Shown piece by piece: positions 25,789 through 33,088 of a stretch of DNA of 49,696 nt. Under the pieces are notes generated by a model that saw only the letters and a list, made by a program, of their open reading frames with translations, made no database searches and had not been told where the DNA came from. The position numbers and the translations under genes were made by a program. The stretch is taken from NCBI GenBank assembly GCA_003480425.1, contig QUJA01000019.1, positions 1 through 49,696 of the forward strand, given 5' to 3'. The DNA comes from Firmicutes bacterium AM31-12AC (GTDB lineage: Bacteria > Bacillota > Clostridia > Lachnospirales > Lachnospiraceae). Every line of letters begins with the position of its first letter. Within the stretch, counting starts at the first letter, position 1.

Positions 25789-27951
25789 CTATTCCCCGTC
25801 CCCAATGGCTTCTTCGCATCCGAATAACACTTTGTATACTTTTATCCATTCTTTTTTCGCGAGCTCAGTCTTTTCATTTGCTGAACAGTCTACGATAAAT
25901 GGAATTCCAAGCATTGCAAATTTTTCTGTATATTCATTAAAACGTTCTGTCTGTTCTTTTACTGTAAGCGTATCTTTGTTTGTATCGCTCTCTTTTTGAG
26001 GAAGGATTGATGCCGGGAAGATTGCAAGGTCTACTTTTTGTTTTACTAAGGTTTTATATTTTGGAGCATCATAGCTTCCTCCATATACAACCTCTGCTGA
26101 TTTACCATCTTTTCCTTTACTCATTCTGTCTGCGATTTCAGAAATTGTACAGTCTTTTTTCTTAGAACCAACTGCAGCTACCAAATCCAGCAAATCTAAT
26201 TGCTCCATCGTTTTCAAAATTTCTTCAGATGCTACATAAGCTCTGTCTGCCGGGATATTTATAAGTATCATGTCCTGGTCAAGTCCGACCGGGATATTTA
26301 CATTTTCCGGAACAAGTAAATACTTTACAATATTTGCCTGATAAAGCTTTGCTGTTGCATCTTCAGATGTTTTTTTATCTTCTTCTTTTTCAGACTCTCT
26401 GGCAGTATTTTTTGTCATATCTACTTCTAAGAGAACGATTCCTTTTTCATAATGATAAATCTTGAAACATTCTGCATGTTCTACTTTTGTTTCTGACTGA
26501 TATTCCAGCCCCATGATTTCCGGAGCTTCTTCATCGAGTGTCTTACTATCATTATTGCCGCTTCCTATTGCTTTACTTTCATTTGCATCACTTCCGTTAG
26601 CGGCTGCCAGATATACATAAATGTGATACTCAATCTCATGTGCCACTGACATCTTATCCGTCATTGCTATAATGCGGTTATTCTGATTTAATGCCACCGG
26701 AATTACCGCTGTCGCAGTTCCTGAACCCTTTGTCGTATAATATGTATTTCCGTTTGCTTTTACATATTGATAATGGTCACTGCTAAATACCAATGTTGCA
26801 AATGCCTGTCCGTTTTGAATTGTAATCTCATTACATGTAATCTGCACTTTTCCGGTTCCGCCTGACCACTTAAAGCCATCCGGAGTATATGTTCCATCTG
26901 CCAAGGCTGTTGTACTTTCTACTTTTGAGGTAGAACCACTTGTATTAGAATCGTATTTTGAGTCCGTATTTGTGTCTGTATTTCCTGTATTTCCATTATT
27001 TCCAGTTCCAGGTGTTGACGCTTCCGGAAGTGACGGCACTGTAGGAACATTTGGTGTTGTTGGCTCCGTCGGTGTTACCGGAGTTATCGGTTGTGAAGGC
27101 TGTGGTGGATTTGGCAAAATTCCACCGTCACCATTTCCTCCATCTTCCAGTTTCTGTAAAGAGTCTGACTGGAATACCAGTGTTCTGTCATACCATTTTT
27201 TATTCTTTATAGAATAAGCTGCAACCGGAATTTCTGTATCCAGCCCACTTATCTGGATTGTATACATGTATCCACCATTGTCATTTACTACATATGGTGC
27301 CCATTGTGATGCCTCTGCCACAGCTGCCTGCTCTGCAGTACCTGAATACAGATATCCATATCCTTTTCCACTCAACGTTAATTGTGCACTAATCAATCCC
27401 TCTTTTACCGTTAATACACAATCTGTCACTTTAAACATAGCACTGCTTGATGTCACCTGTACTTTATATGTTCCATCTTCGAGAACTTTTGTGTCTTCTC
27501 CCGGTTCCGGATTTGGTTCTGGTGTAGGCTCCGGATTTGGCTCAGGTGTTGGTTCCGGTTCTGGTGCAGGCTCCGGATTTGGTAAAGGTGCAGGCTCCGG
27601 TGTTGGAGTTGTTTCTGGTTTTGAAACAGTTTCTTCTTCCCCTGTCAGTTCATCACTCTTAGTTGTACTCTCATCCTCACCTTTACCTGCATTCTCACCT
27701 GCTTCTTTATCTTCCTCAATTTGTCCGGCATCCTCTGTATCTGTTGTATCAGTCCCGCTGTTCACATTGTCACCACTTTTTTCCGGCTGTGTTTCTACTT
27801 CACCCGCACCCGAAATGTTTATCGGCTCCTCGCTTTCTACAATCACATTATTCACACTGTCTTCAGCATAAACCTGCATATAGGTTAATGCCGGGCTTAT
27901 CATAGATACACTCAATAATAAAGCCAATAATATCGCACTTCGTTTCTTCAT
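25789..27951 (-). CDS. Secreted protein: two related beta-rich domains plus half a solute-binding protein
   Basis: 720 residues. A signal peptide (about 1-29, ending VYA) is followed by an acidic Ser/Thr-rich stretch (30-110) and Pro-Glu repeats (PEPTPEPNPEP-type, about 113-150). Domain A (157-265) begins LEDGTYKV and contains FKVTDCVLTVKEG and IPVAAYSIKNKKWYDRTL. A Pro/Gly/Asn linker (270-345) leads to domain B (350-448), beginning LADGTYTPDGF, with VQITCNEITIQNGQAFATLVFSS-type strands. A and B share their order of features and recall NEAT domains without the usual heme YxxxY motif. Residues 475-712 match only the N-lobe region of the downstream lipoprotein. No LPXTG or C-terminal anchor is visible. 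As first gene of the ABC operon it probably captures the ligand and passes it on; this is inference. Confidence 0.8.
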   Translation of the reverse strand: MKKRSAILLALLLSVSMISPALTYMQVYAEDSVNNVIVESEEPINISGAGEVETQPEKSGDNVNSGTDTTDTEDAGQIEEDKEAGENAGKGEDESTTKSDELTGEEETVSKPETTPTPEPAPLPNPEPAPEPEPTPEPNPEPTPEPNPEPGEDTKVLEDGTYKVQVTSSSAMFKVTDCVLTVKEGLISAQLTLSGKGYGYLYSGTAEQAAVAEASQWAPYVVNDNGGYMYTIQISGLDTEIPVAAYSIKNKKWYDRTLVFQSDSLQKLEDGGNGDGGILPNPPQPSQPITPVTPTEPTTPNVPTVPSLPEASTPGTGNNGNTGNTDTNTDSKYDSNTSGSTSKVESTTALADGTYTPDGFKWSGGTGKVQITCNEITIQNGQAFATLVFSSDHYQYVKANGNTYYTTKGSGTATAVIPVALNQNNRIIAMTDKMSVAHEIEYHIYVYLAAANGSDANESKAIGSGNNDSKTLDEEAPEIMGLEYQSETKVEHAECFKIYHYEKGIVLLEVDMTKNTARESEKEEDKKTSEDATAKLYQANIVKYLLVPENVNIPVGLDQDMILINIPADRAYVASEEILKTMEQLDLLDLVAAVGSKKKDCTISEIADRMSKGKDGKSAEVVYGGSYDAPKYKTLVKQKVDLAIFPASILPQKESDTNKDTLTVKEQTERFNEYTEKFAMLGIPFIVDCSANEKTELAKKEWIKVYKVLFGCEEAIGDGE

Positions 27952-27985
27952 ATTTTCTCCAATCTAACTAACTATCTTGATTTTT

Positions 27986-28003
27986 GATTATATTCTCATA
28001 ATC
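27986..28003 (-). promoter_or_regulatory. Fur-like operator overlapping the promoter of the ABC operon
   Basis: The minus strand reads GATTAT, GAGAAT, ATAATC as three adjacent hexamers. The first and third are exact inverted copies and the array resembles the GATAAT-type repeats of Fur boxes. The third hexamer overlaps a TATAAT -10. This suggests iron-dependent repression of the uptake operon; the motif match is by eye. Confidence 0.55.
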
Positions 28004-28046
28004 TTACGGGAATAAGTAGAACTTAAACATACTTATTTATATATTT

Positions 28047-28784
28047 TTATTGAATATATTTTGCTTTTAATTCATTTACTTTATCTGAATAAGCTTTATC
28101 CTGTTTCTGTTTCAAGGCTTCTGCTTTGATCTGTTCTTTGACTTCTTCAAAATCTGCTTCCTTGGCATCATTCTTCTGTTCAACCTTGATCAAATGATAT
28201 CCGAACTGAGTCTGAACCGGTCCTACAACATGTCCAACCTCTGCTGCAAATGCTGCTTCTTCAAACTCTTTCACCATATGTCCTCTGCCAAACTCTCCAA
28301 GGTCTCCTCCTTGTGCTCCTGATGGACATGTAGAAAATTCTTTCGCAGCTTCCTCGAACTCTTTCTCTCCACTTGTAATTTTTTCTAAAATGTCATTACA
28401 TTTTTCTTCTGAATCTGTCAAAATATGTTTTGCACTTACTGTAGCAGGTTTTGCATAACGCTGCTTATTATTCTCAAAGAATTCTTTTGCTTCTTCATCT
28501 GAAACTGTTACTGCATCTAATGTATTCTTTAATACAAGCTGTGCTAAAATGTCTTTTTTAACATCCGCAATAAGCTTCTGGAACTCTTCTGTCTCCTCCA
28601 GTTTTTCATCAACTCCACACTGTGCAAGTACATTCATCGCGATTAACTGCTCTTTGCAGTGCTCTCTAAACTGTGGGTTTGTCGCATACATCTGCTGTTC
28701 TCTAGGCAGTCTCTGGATAAATGCGTTCAACTCCTCTTCTGTAATCTCACGTCCTGCAATAACTGCTAATACATTCTTTTCCAT
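28047..28784 (-). CDS. Parvulin-type peptidyl-prolyl isomerase (cytoplasmic)
   Basis: About 245 residues. The N-terminal helical part (1-110) is SurA/trigger-like, and the PpiC domain (about 113-205) holds SAKHILTDSEEKCNDIL, FSTCPSGAQGGDLGEFGRGHMV, and TQFGYHLIKVE. There is no signal peptide or lipobox, unlike PrsA, so it acts inside the cell on folding proteins. It has its own promoter at 28848-28876. Its nearness to the secreted-protein operon is probably incidental. Confidence 0.9.
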   Translation of the reverse strand: MEKNVLAVIAGREITEEELNAFIQRLPREQQMYATNPQFREHCKEQLIAMNVLAQCGVDEKLEETEEFQKLIADVKKDILAQLVLKNTLDAVTVSDEEAKEFFENNKQRYAKPATVSAKHILTDSEEKCNDILEKITSGEKEFEEAAKEFSTCPSGAQGGDLGEFGRGHMVKEFEEAAFAAEVGHVVGPVQTQFGYHLIKVEQKNDAKEADFEEVKEQIKAEALKQKQDKAYSDKVNELKAKYIQ

Positions 28785-28847
28785 TTTGTATTCTTTCTCC
28801 TTTTCTCTGCTCGTTCACAATCTATCTCCATTGTGACTATCTCTCTT

Positions 28848-28876
28848 ATTATAAAAGAAAACAGATTAACTTTCAA
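28848..28876 (-). promoter_or_regulatory. Sigma-A promoter of the parvulin gene
   Basis: TTGAAA, a 17-base spacer and a perfect TATAAT on the minus strand, about 65 bases from the ATG. Confidence 0.75.
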
Positions 28877-28903
28877 TCTCAAATGAAACTGCGCTCATAT
28901 AAA

Positions 28904-28943
28904 GAAGAAGCTGCTCGCTAATTTCTTAGTTTGCAGCTTCTTC
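28904..28943 (-). terminator. Terminator hairpin, copy 1 of a repeated element
   Basis: GAAGAAGCTGC pairs with GCAGCTTCTTC; inside it ACTAA pairs with TTAG. The minus strand continues TTCTTTAT. The 30 bases 28910-28939 match 29642-29671 at all but two positions. It ends transcripts of the Rpn-type fragment. Confidence 0.8.
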
Positions 28944-28954
28944 TAACATTCAAA

Positions 28955-29444
28955 CTATTTTATTTCACACTCACCTATAAGATTCTGTATAACGGTAACA
29001 GATTCTTCTAATTCTTCTGCTATTTCATCTATTGATTTTCCTTTGAAAAGTTTTCTTTGGATTTGTTGCTTTAGCAGTTCCATTCGACCTTCTTCCAGTC
29101 CAGCCATTCGGTCCTCCTCGATTCCAGCCTCTCGTCCAGCCTCAAATTCAGCCTTCCTCAGTTTTTTCTCTTCTTCATCCTTGTTATATTCGAATATACT
29201 CATGCTAATCACCTCAGCTCGATTTTGGATTAGAAATTCCGCTAATATTCCTTCTTTTATACATTCTTCAACGGCACATTCTACCGCTTCTTCTAATGAC
29301 AACTCTCCTAAAGAAGTATATTTACGGACTTTCGCTACATACTGAGCATATTCCTTCAAGGTTTGACAGTGTTCCATCAGTTCCTGATTATGGCCTTCAT
29401 TAACATTCAGCACCGCTTCTCTGTCCATTCTTTCGTTTTGACAT
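28955..29444 (-). pseudogene. C-terminal fragment of an Rpn-family (PD-(D/E)XK) nuclease/putative transposase
   Basis: The open part (ATG 29428, 157 residues) matches only the tail of this abundant Lachnospiraceae family: NVNEGHNQELMEHCQTLKEYAQYVAKVRKY, then AVECAVEECIKEGILAEFLIQNRAEVISM, the acidic EAGREAGIEEDRMAGLEEGRMELL stretch and a final helical IDEIAEELEES. The N-terminal nuclease domain of about 170 residues is missing. A good ribosome-binding site (AGGAGG, 29455-29460) precedes another ATG at 29444, but that frame is offset by one base and stops after 14 codons. This suggests that an internal deletion joined the original start to the tail. The piece lies between two near-identical terminator hairpins. 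Confidence 0.75.
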
Positions 29445-29454
29445 ATTCACTTTT

Positions 29455-29500
29455 CCTCCTTTTTGCAGGAGGTCATCTACTTTTTTCAGCCGCCTCCTGC
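29455..29500 (-). promoter_or_regulatory. Hairpin next to the Rpn-fragment ribosome-binding site, with an alternative pairing
   Basis: On the minus strand GCAGGAGG (29500-29493) pairs with CCTCCTGC (29472-29465), eight base pairs. The same CCTCC could instead pair with the ribosome-binding site AGGAGG (29460-29455). The two pairings exclude each other, as in a translation switch. This is sequence inspection only. Confidence 0.45.
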
Positions 29501-29633
29501 TTTACATAACTATTGGTATCTAAAGCATAGACTTCTGAAATGAAATTAGAAAATAGATGGTGAATTGTCACCTTAGATTCATAAGAAATATGCTTTGTAT
29601 TAGTATAACATATGCTATTCACACAAAACAACT

Positions 29634-29673
29634 AAAAAAAAGCTGCTCACTAATTTCTTAGTTTACAGCTTTT
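29634..29673 (-). terminator. Terminator hairpin, copy 2 of the repeated element (after pucR-like gene)
   Basis: AAAAGCTG pairs with CAGCTTTT around an inner ACTAA/TTAGT stem, followed on the minus strand by a run of eight T. The core matches copy 1 (28910-28939) at 28 of 30 positions. It lies after the PucR gene and upstream of the Rpn fragment. Confidence 0.8.
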
Positions 29674-29723
29674 CTACTATATTCAAAATATCCCGCTATA
29701 TGAACAGCGTTCATGTTGCTTTG

Positions 29724-30893
29724 TCAAGAGTTTTTTTCTTCCTGCATACTTCTGATATAAAATGCAATCTGATACGGCAATCTCTCATCCGGTGTTTTAA
29801 GCTCATTGTTCAAAATTTTCTTGATATTTCCTATTCTATATAATACTGTATTCCGATGCGTATACAGCTCTGCCGCCACCGCTTGTATACTTCCGTTATG
29901 TTTTAGATATGACTGCAGCGTTTCCACATACTCTGCATTATGTTTATGATCATATTCTTCGAGTTCTTTCAAACATTCAGTTTCGATTTCATTTAAAATA
30001 CCCTCGTCTTTGACCATATAAAGGAGACGATATAGCCCGCACTCATCAAATTTTACCAGTTGTTTTTTATGTGTCATCGCCATGTGGGTTGCCGCCTTTG
30101 CTCTCTGATAACTTACCGAAAGCTGTGATATGTCCATGCATTTGCTTCCGATTCCTACACATAACTCCACCCCCGGCATTCGTTTTTTCCCTCTTTTTAA
30201 TGCACCTTCTGCAAGCTGACATAAAAACTCTTCTGTAATTGCATTGGCAACCAGTACAAAATCTGAATTGTAATAAAAGAAACTGGCATTATGTGTAATA
30301 TCCTCCAGATACATTTGTATTCTATAGGATAATTTTCTTCGTTCCACTGTATCCATAGCATCTAGTCCTTCACAAGTAAGTAAGAGCACTTGAAAACTTC
30401 CATCCACGTCAAAATACTGTAATAACTCTTTTCGATATGCCTCCTGGTTATCAGGAGATTCAATGGCTGCAATCAATGCCGAAGCAATCTGTTCATCTGT
30501 ACTATCTTGTAAAAACACACGAATACTGAAATCTTTTATCATGTCTGACAAATGTACTTCCCATGGCACCGTTAAGAGTGGAAGATCATTTTCATCACAA
30601 TACATTTTCAATTCTTCCGGTACCTCATGAATATACTGCCCTACATTAATGATCAGCCCTGATGCATGATGTCTGTTTAACTGTATCGCCAATTGCATCC
30701 AATCTTCTTTGTCTGGAAATCCCAGCCCTGTTGTTACTGCAAGCTCCTTTCCCCAGAAATTCTGTATAATCGTTGTATCTTCCAAAAGATGCACCCAGCT
30801 AATAGAATTAGCCCAGCCATTTTGCCCTGCCAGAAACTTCATTGCATACCTGTTTTCCGCTGTCAGCATCATATCTTCAATTGTAAAACTCAT
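29724..30893 (-). CDS. PucR-family transcriptional regulator
   Basis: 389 residues. The N-terminal PucR ligand domain (about 6-125) includes SISWVHLLEDTTIIQNFWGKELAVTTG and a middle GGDEF-like region (about 160-280) follows. The C-terminal HTH_30 has the family signature LKHNGSIQAVAAELYTHRNTVLYRIGNIKKIL at about 330-361. Relatives sense purines, amino acids or sugars and often activate nearby catabolic genes. The plus-strand genes at 31071 and 31410 diverge from it and are the natural targets, but their regulation is inferred only from position. Confidence 0.88.
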   Translation of the reverse strand: MSFTIEDMMLTAENRYAMKFLAGQNGWANSISWVHLLEDTTIIQNFWGKELAVTTGLGFPDKEDWMQLAIQLNRHHASGLIINVGQYIHEVPEELKMYCDENDLPLLTVPWEVHLSDMIKDFSIRVFLQDSTDEQIASALIAAIESPDNQEAYRKELLQYFDVDGSFQVLLLTCEGLDAMDTVERRKLSYRIQMYLEDITHNASFFYYNSDFVLVANAITEEFLCQLAEGALKRGKKRMPGVELCVGIGSKCMDISQLSVSYQRAKAATHMAMTHKKQLVKFDECGLYRLLYMVKDEGILNEIETECLKELEEYDHKHNAEYVETLQSYLKHNGSIQAVAAELYTHRNTVLYRIGNIKKILNNELKTPDERLPYQIAFYIRSMQEEKNS

Positions 30894-31070
30894 ACGCCCT
30901 CTCCTCTTTTTAATTTCTCATTTTCTATTCTTAATATAGCACATTTCTTGTGCTGACAACACATATTTTCTACCTTGTTTTTAGAATTGTTTCCCATAGT
31001 TTTTCTTTATTTTTGTGCTACAATATAAGTAACTAAAAGAAACGGAAATAAATTAAAAGGGGGCACTGTT

Positions 31071-31229
31071 ATGAGATTCGTAACTTATACAAATTCTTTA
31101 GATTCACTTTCTCTTCCAGAATGGATGCGAACAGAACGTTATATGTATTGTGACAATTTTGTAAATGATTATATGAAATCTGAGCATTTCGGTCTTCTTT
31201 CATTAGTCAAACATCTATTTTGCAAATAG
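31071..31229 (+). CDS. Small protein of 52 residues, unknown
   Basis: ATG at 31071 follows AAAAGGGGGC, a strong ribosome-binding site, and the frame runs to TAG 31227-31229. The product starts MRFVTYTNSLDSLSLPEWM and ends LLSLVKHLFCK. It is rich in aromatic and charged residues and has no signal peptide or clear membrane helix. A perfect terminator follows at once, and a TACAAT (31018-31023) lies upstream, so this looks like a complete transcription unit. I recognise no family. It sits between the divergent PucR gene and the DapB-like dehydrogenase. Confidence 0.65.
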   Translation: MRFVTYTNSLDSLSLPEWMRTERYMYCDNFVNDYMKSEHFGLLSLVKHLFCK

Positions 31230-31246
31230 TTTACACTTTCTTTCTT

Positions 31247-31285
31247 AAAAATGGCTGCTTGGAATTTCCAGGCAGCCATTTTTTA
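31247..31285 (+). terminator. Terminator of the 52-residue gene
   Basis: AAAATGGCTGC pairs with GCAGCCATTTT with an inner TGGAA/TTCCA stem, followed by TTTTT. Confidence 0.9.
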
Positions 31286-31329
31286 TTGCTAACATTGATA
31301 AACAAACTTTTTTGAAATGATTTCCTGCC

Positions 31330-31359
31330 TTGACGCTGACTCTTGGAAAGGTATAGAAT
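31330..31359 (+). promoter_or_regulatory. Probable promoter of the DapB-like dehydrogenase gene
   Basis: TTGACG (31330-31335), 18 bases, TAGAAT (31354-31359). It lies about 50 bases upstream of the ATG. Confidence 0.6.
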
Positions 31360-31409
31360 AATTATATCAAAACAGTTCAAAAAATACGTATTAATCAAGG
31401 AGGTATCTT

Positions 31410-32498
31410 ATGGAAAGAAAAATTACATTCGCTCAATACGGTTGTGGTAAAATGGGAAAATACTTGATTCGTTACGGAATTGAAAAAGGAGCAGAATTAG
31501 TTGCCGCATTTGATGTGAATCCTGCTATTTTAGGTAAAGATGCAGCAGAGATTGCAGGTGATGGCTATCCGGCTACCGGAATTCAGATTGCAGATGCAAG
31601 CCAGGCAGATGAAATCCTTGGAAATCTGAAACCGGATGTCTGCATCATTGCTACTAGAAGCACCATCGCAGAACTCGAAGACATTTTTACAATTTGTGCA
31701 AAGCATGGTATCAATGCGATTACAACCTGTGAAGAAGCACTATATCCATGGAACTCTTCTCCTGCTCTTACACACAAATTGGACAAACTTGCTAAAGAGG
31801 GCAACTGTACACTGACTGGTGTTGGCTACTGTGATCTTGTTTGGGGTACTATGGTTACAAATCTTGCCGGTTCTTCATTCAAAATCACAAAAATTCATGG
31901 TAGCAGTTGGTATAACGTAGAAGATTATGGTATCGCACTTGCAGAAGGTCATGGTGCAGGATTTACGCCAGAACGTTTCGAAAAAGAAATTGCAAATATT
32001 AACACTATGTCACCAGATGAACTTAAAGAACTTATTGAATGTGGTCAGTATGTTCCGGCATATATGTGGAATCAAAATGGTTGGCTTTGCAGCAAAATGA
32101 ACCTTCATATTATTTCACAGACGCAGAAGTGTTATCCTACTACCCATACCGCAGATCTTTTCTCTACAACTTTAAATGCTACAATCAAAGCTGGTGATCC
32201 GACGGGTATGCGTGCTGTTGTTACTACTGAGACAGAAGAAGGCATCACTCTCGAAACCGAATGTGTAGGCAAAGTATTCGCACCAGATGACTTTGACAGA
32301 AATGATTGGACCTTTATCGGCGAACCTGAAACAACTGTTTCTGTAAATCGGCCTGCGACTGTAGAAATGACTTGTGCTACCATCGTAAACCGTATTCCAC
32401 AGTTAATTGATGCTCCGGCTGGATATGTAACAACTGATAAATATCCATATAACGAATATTGTGTTCATGATTTGAACACTTATGTAAAATCAAAATAA
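31410..32498 (+). CDS. NAD(P)-dependent dehydrogenase of the DapB / 2,4-diaminopentanoate dehydrogenase type
   Basis: 362 residues. The N-terminus has a Rossmann segment (YGCGKMGKYLIRYGIEKGAELVAAFD) followed by DVCIIATRSTIAELEDIF and the NAITTCEEALYPW loop typical of the diaminopentanoate dehydrogenase (Ord) group. The C-terminal part has TGVGYCDLVWGTMVT and several conserved Tyr/His residues. Ord acts in oxidative ornithine breakdown, but the partner genes (oraS/oraE, ortAB) are absent, so the substrate may differ. AAGGAGGTATC precedes the ATG. It is a single-gene unit closed by a terminator. Confidence 0.72.
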   Translation: MERKITFAQYGCGKMGKYLIRYGIEKGAELVAAFDVNPAILGKDAAEIAGDGYPATGIQIADASQADEILGNLKPDVCIIATRSTIAELEDIFTICAKHGINAITTCEEALYPWNSSPALTHKLDKLAKEGNCTLTGVGYCDLVWGTMVTNLAGSSFKITKIHGSSWYNVEDYGIALAEGHGAGFTPERFEKEIANINTMSPDELKELIECGQYVPAYMWNQNGWLCSKMNLHIISQTQKCYPTTHTADLFSTTLNATIKAGDPTGMRAVVTTETEEGITLETECVGKVFAPDDFDRNDWTFIGEPETTVSVNRPATVEMTCATIVNRIPQLIDAPAGYVTTDKYPYNEYCVHDLNTYVKSK

Positions 32499-32527
32499 GG
32501 TTCCTATAAACCTATAAGACATCTATA

Positions 32528-32580
32528 AAGGGAACAGCTATAGAATTTCGGTATATGAAAAGCTATAGCTGTTCCCTTTT
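32528..32580 (+). terminator. Terminator after the DapB-like gene
   Basis: AAGGGAACAGCTATAG pairs exactly with CTATAGCTGTTCCCTT, followed by TTTT... The stem is 16 base pairs. Confidence 0.9.
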
Positions 32581-32599
32581 ACCATTTTCTTACAATGCA

Positions 32600-32627
32600 T
32601 TGATATTTTTATCTAAAACCATATAAT
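32600..32627 (+). promoter_or_regulatory. Promoter of the 142-residue gene and nuclease
   Basis: TTGATA (32600-32605), 16 bases, TATAAT (32622-32627). Confidence 0.65.
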
Positions 32628-32659
32628 ATAATTATCAATAGAAAGAGGTATACACTATT

Positions 32660-33088
32660 ATGATATTAATAACTTGCGTAGATAACAATATGGGCATGCT
32701 TTTCAATCATAGAAGGCAGAGTCAGGATCGTACTCTAAGAGAGAGAATCCTTAAATCGGCTTCTGGAAAAATTTTCTGGATGAACCACTATTCAAAAAAG
32801 CAATTTAAGGATTCCGAAAATTATATCAACAATTCTCAAAATTATAACATTGATGAGAATTTCCTAAGTAAAGCTGCCTGCAATGATATATGTTTTGTTG
32901 AAGACTGTTCTGTTGCTGCGTTTGAGCAAAAAATTAAAAAGATAATCTTATATAAATGGAACCGGGACTATCCTGCTGATTTTTATTTTGATATTCCACT
33001 GTCTGAGCATGGATGGAAGCTAATTTCCAGTGAAGATTTCGTCGGTTCCTCACACGATAAAATAACAGAGGAGATTTATGTAAAATGA
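32660..33088 (+). CDS. Conserved protein of unknown function, coupled to a secreted nuclease
   Basis: 142 residues, soluble, no signal peptide. Features are the N-terminal MILITCVDNNMGMLFNHRRQSQD, the FWMNHYSKKQF segment, ICFVED, and a C-terminal KKIILYKWNRDYPADFYFD, then SSHDKITEEIYVK. I recall homologues across Lachnospiraceae, sometimes labelled ribonuclease Z although no metallo-beta-lactamase HxHxDH motif is present here. The stop overlaps the next start in an ATGA. AAAGAGG precedes the ATG. Its coupling to an exported nuclease gene could mean an accessory or immunity role; that is inference. Confidence 0.7.
   Translation: MILITCVDNNMGMLFNHRRQSQDRTLRERILKSASGKIFWMNHYSKKQFKDSENYINNSQNYNIDENFLSKAACNDICFVEDCSVAAFEQKIKKIILYKWNRDYPADFYFDIPLSEHGWKLISSEDFVGSSHDKITEEIYVK

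Noticed and set aside
25743..25805. N-terminal extension of the lipoprotein gene (MGTGNSGSSDTGS...)
   Set aside because: It overlaps the upstream gene's end and would bury the signal peptide; ATG 25742 has its own AGGTGA site.
27480..27620. Regular repeats that might suggest a CRISPR array
   Set aside because: They encode the Pro-Glu linker in frame; units are short and there are no distinct spacers or cas genes.
27266..27871. Open frame of 201 codons on the plus strand across the Pro-Glu repeats
   Set aside because: It is the antisense of the low-complexity repeat region (GSGVGSGFG-type translation), has no ribosome-binding site and no family.
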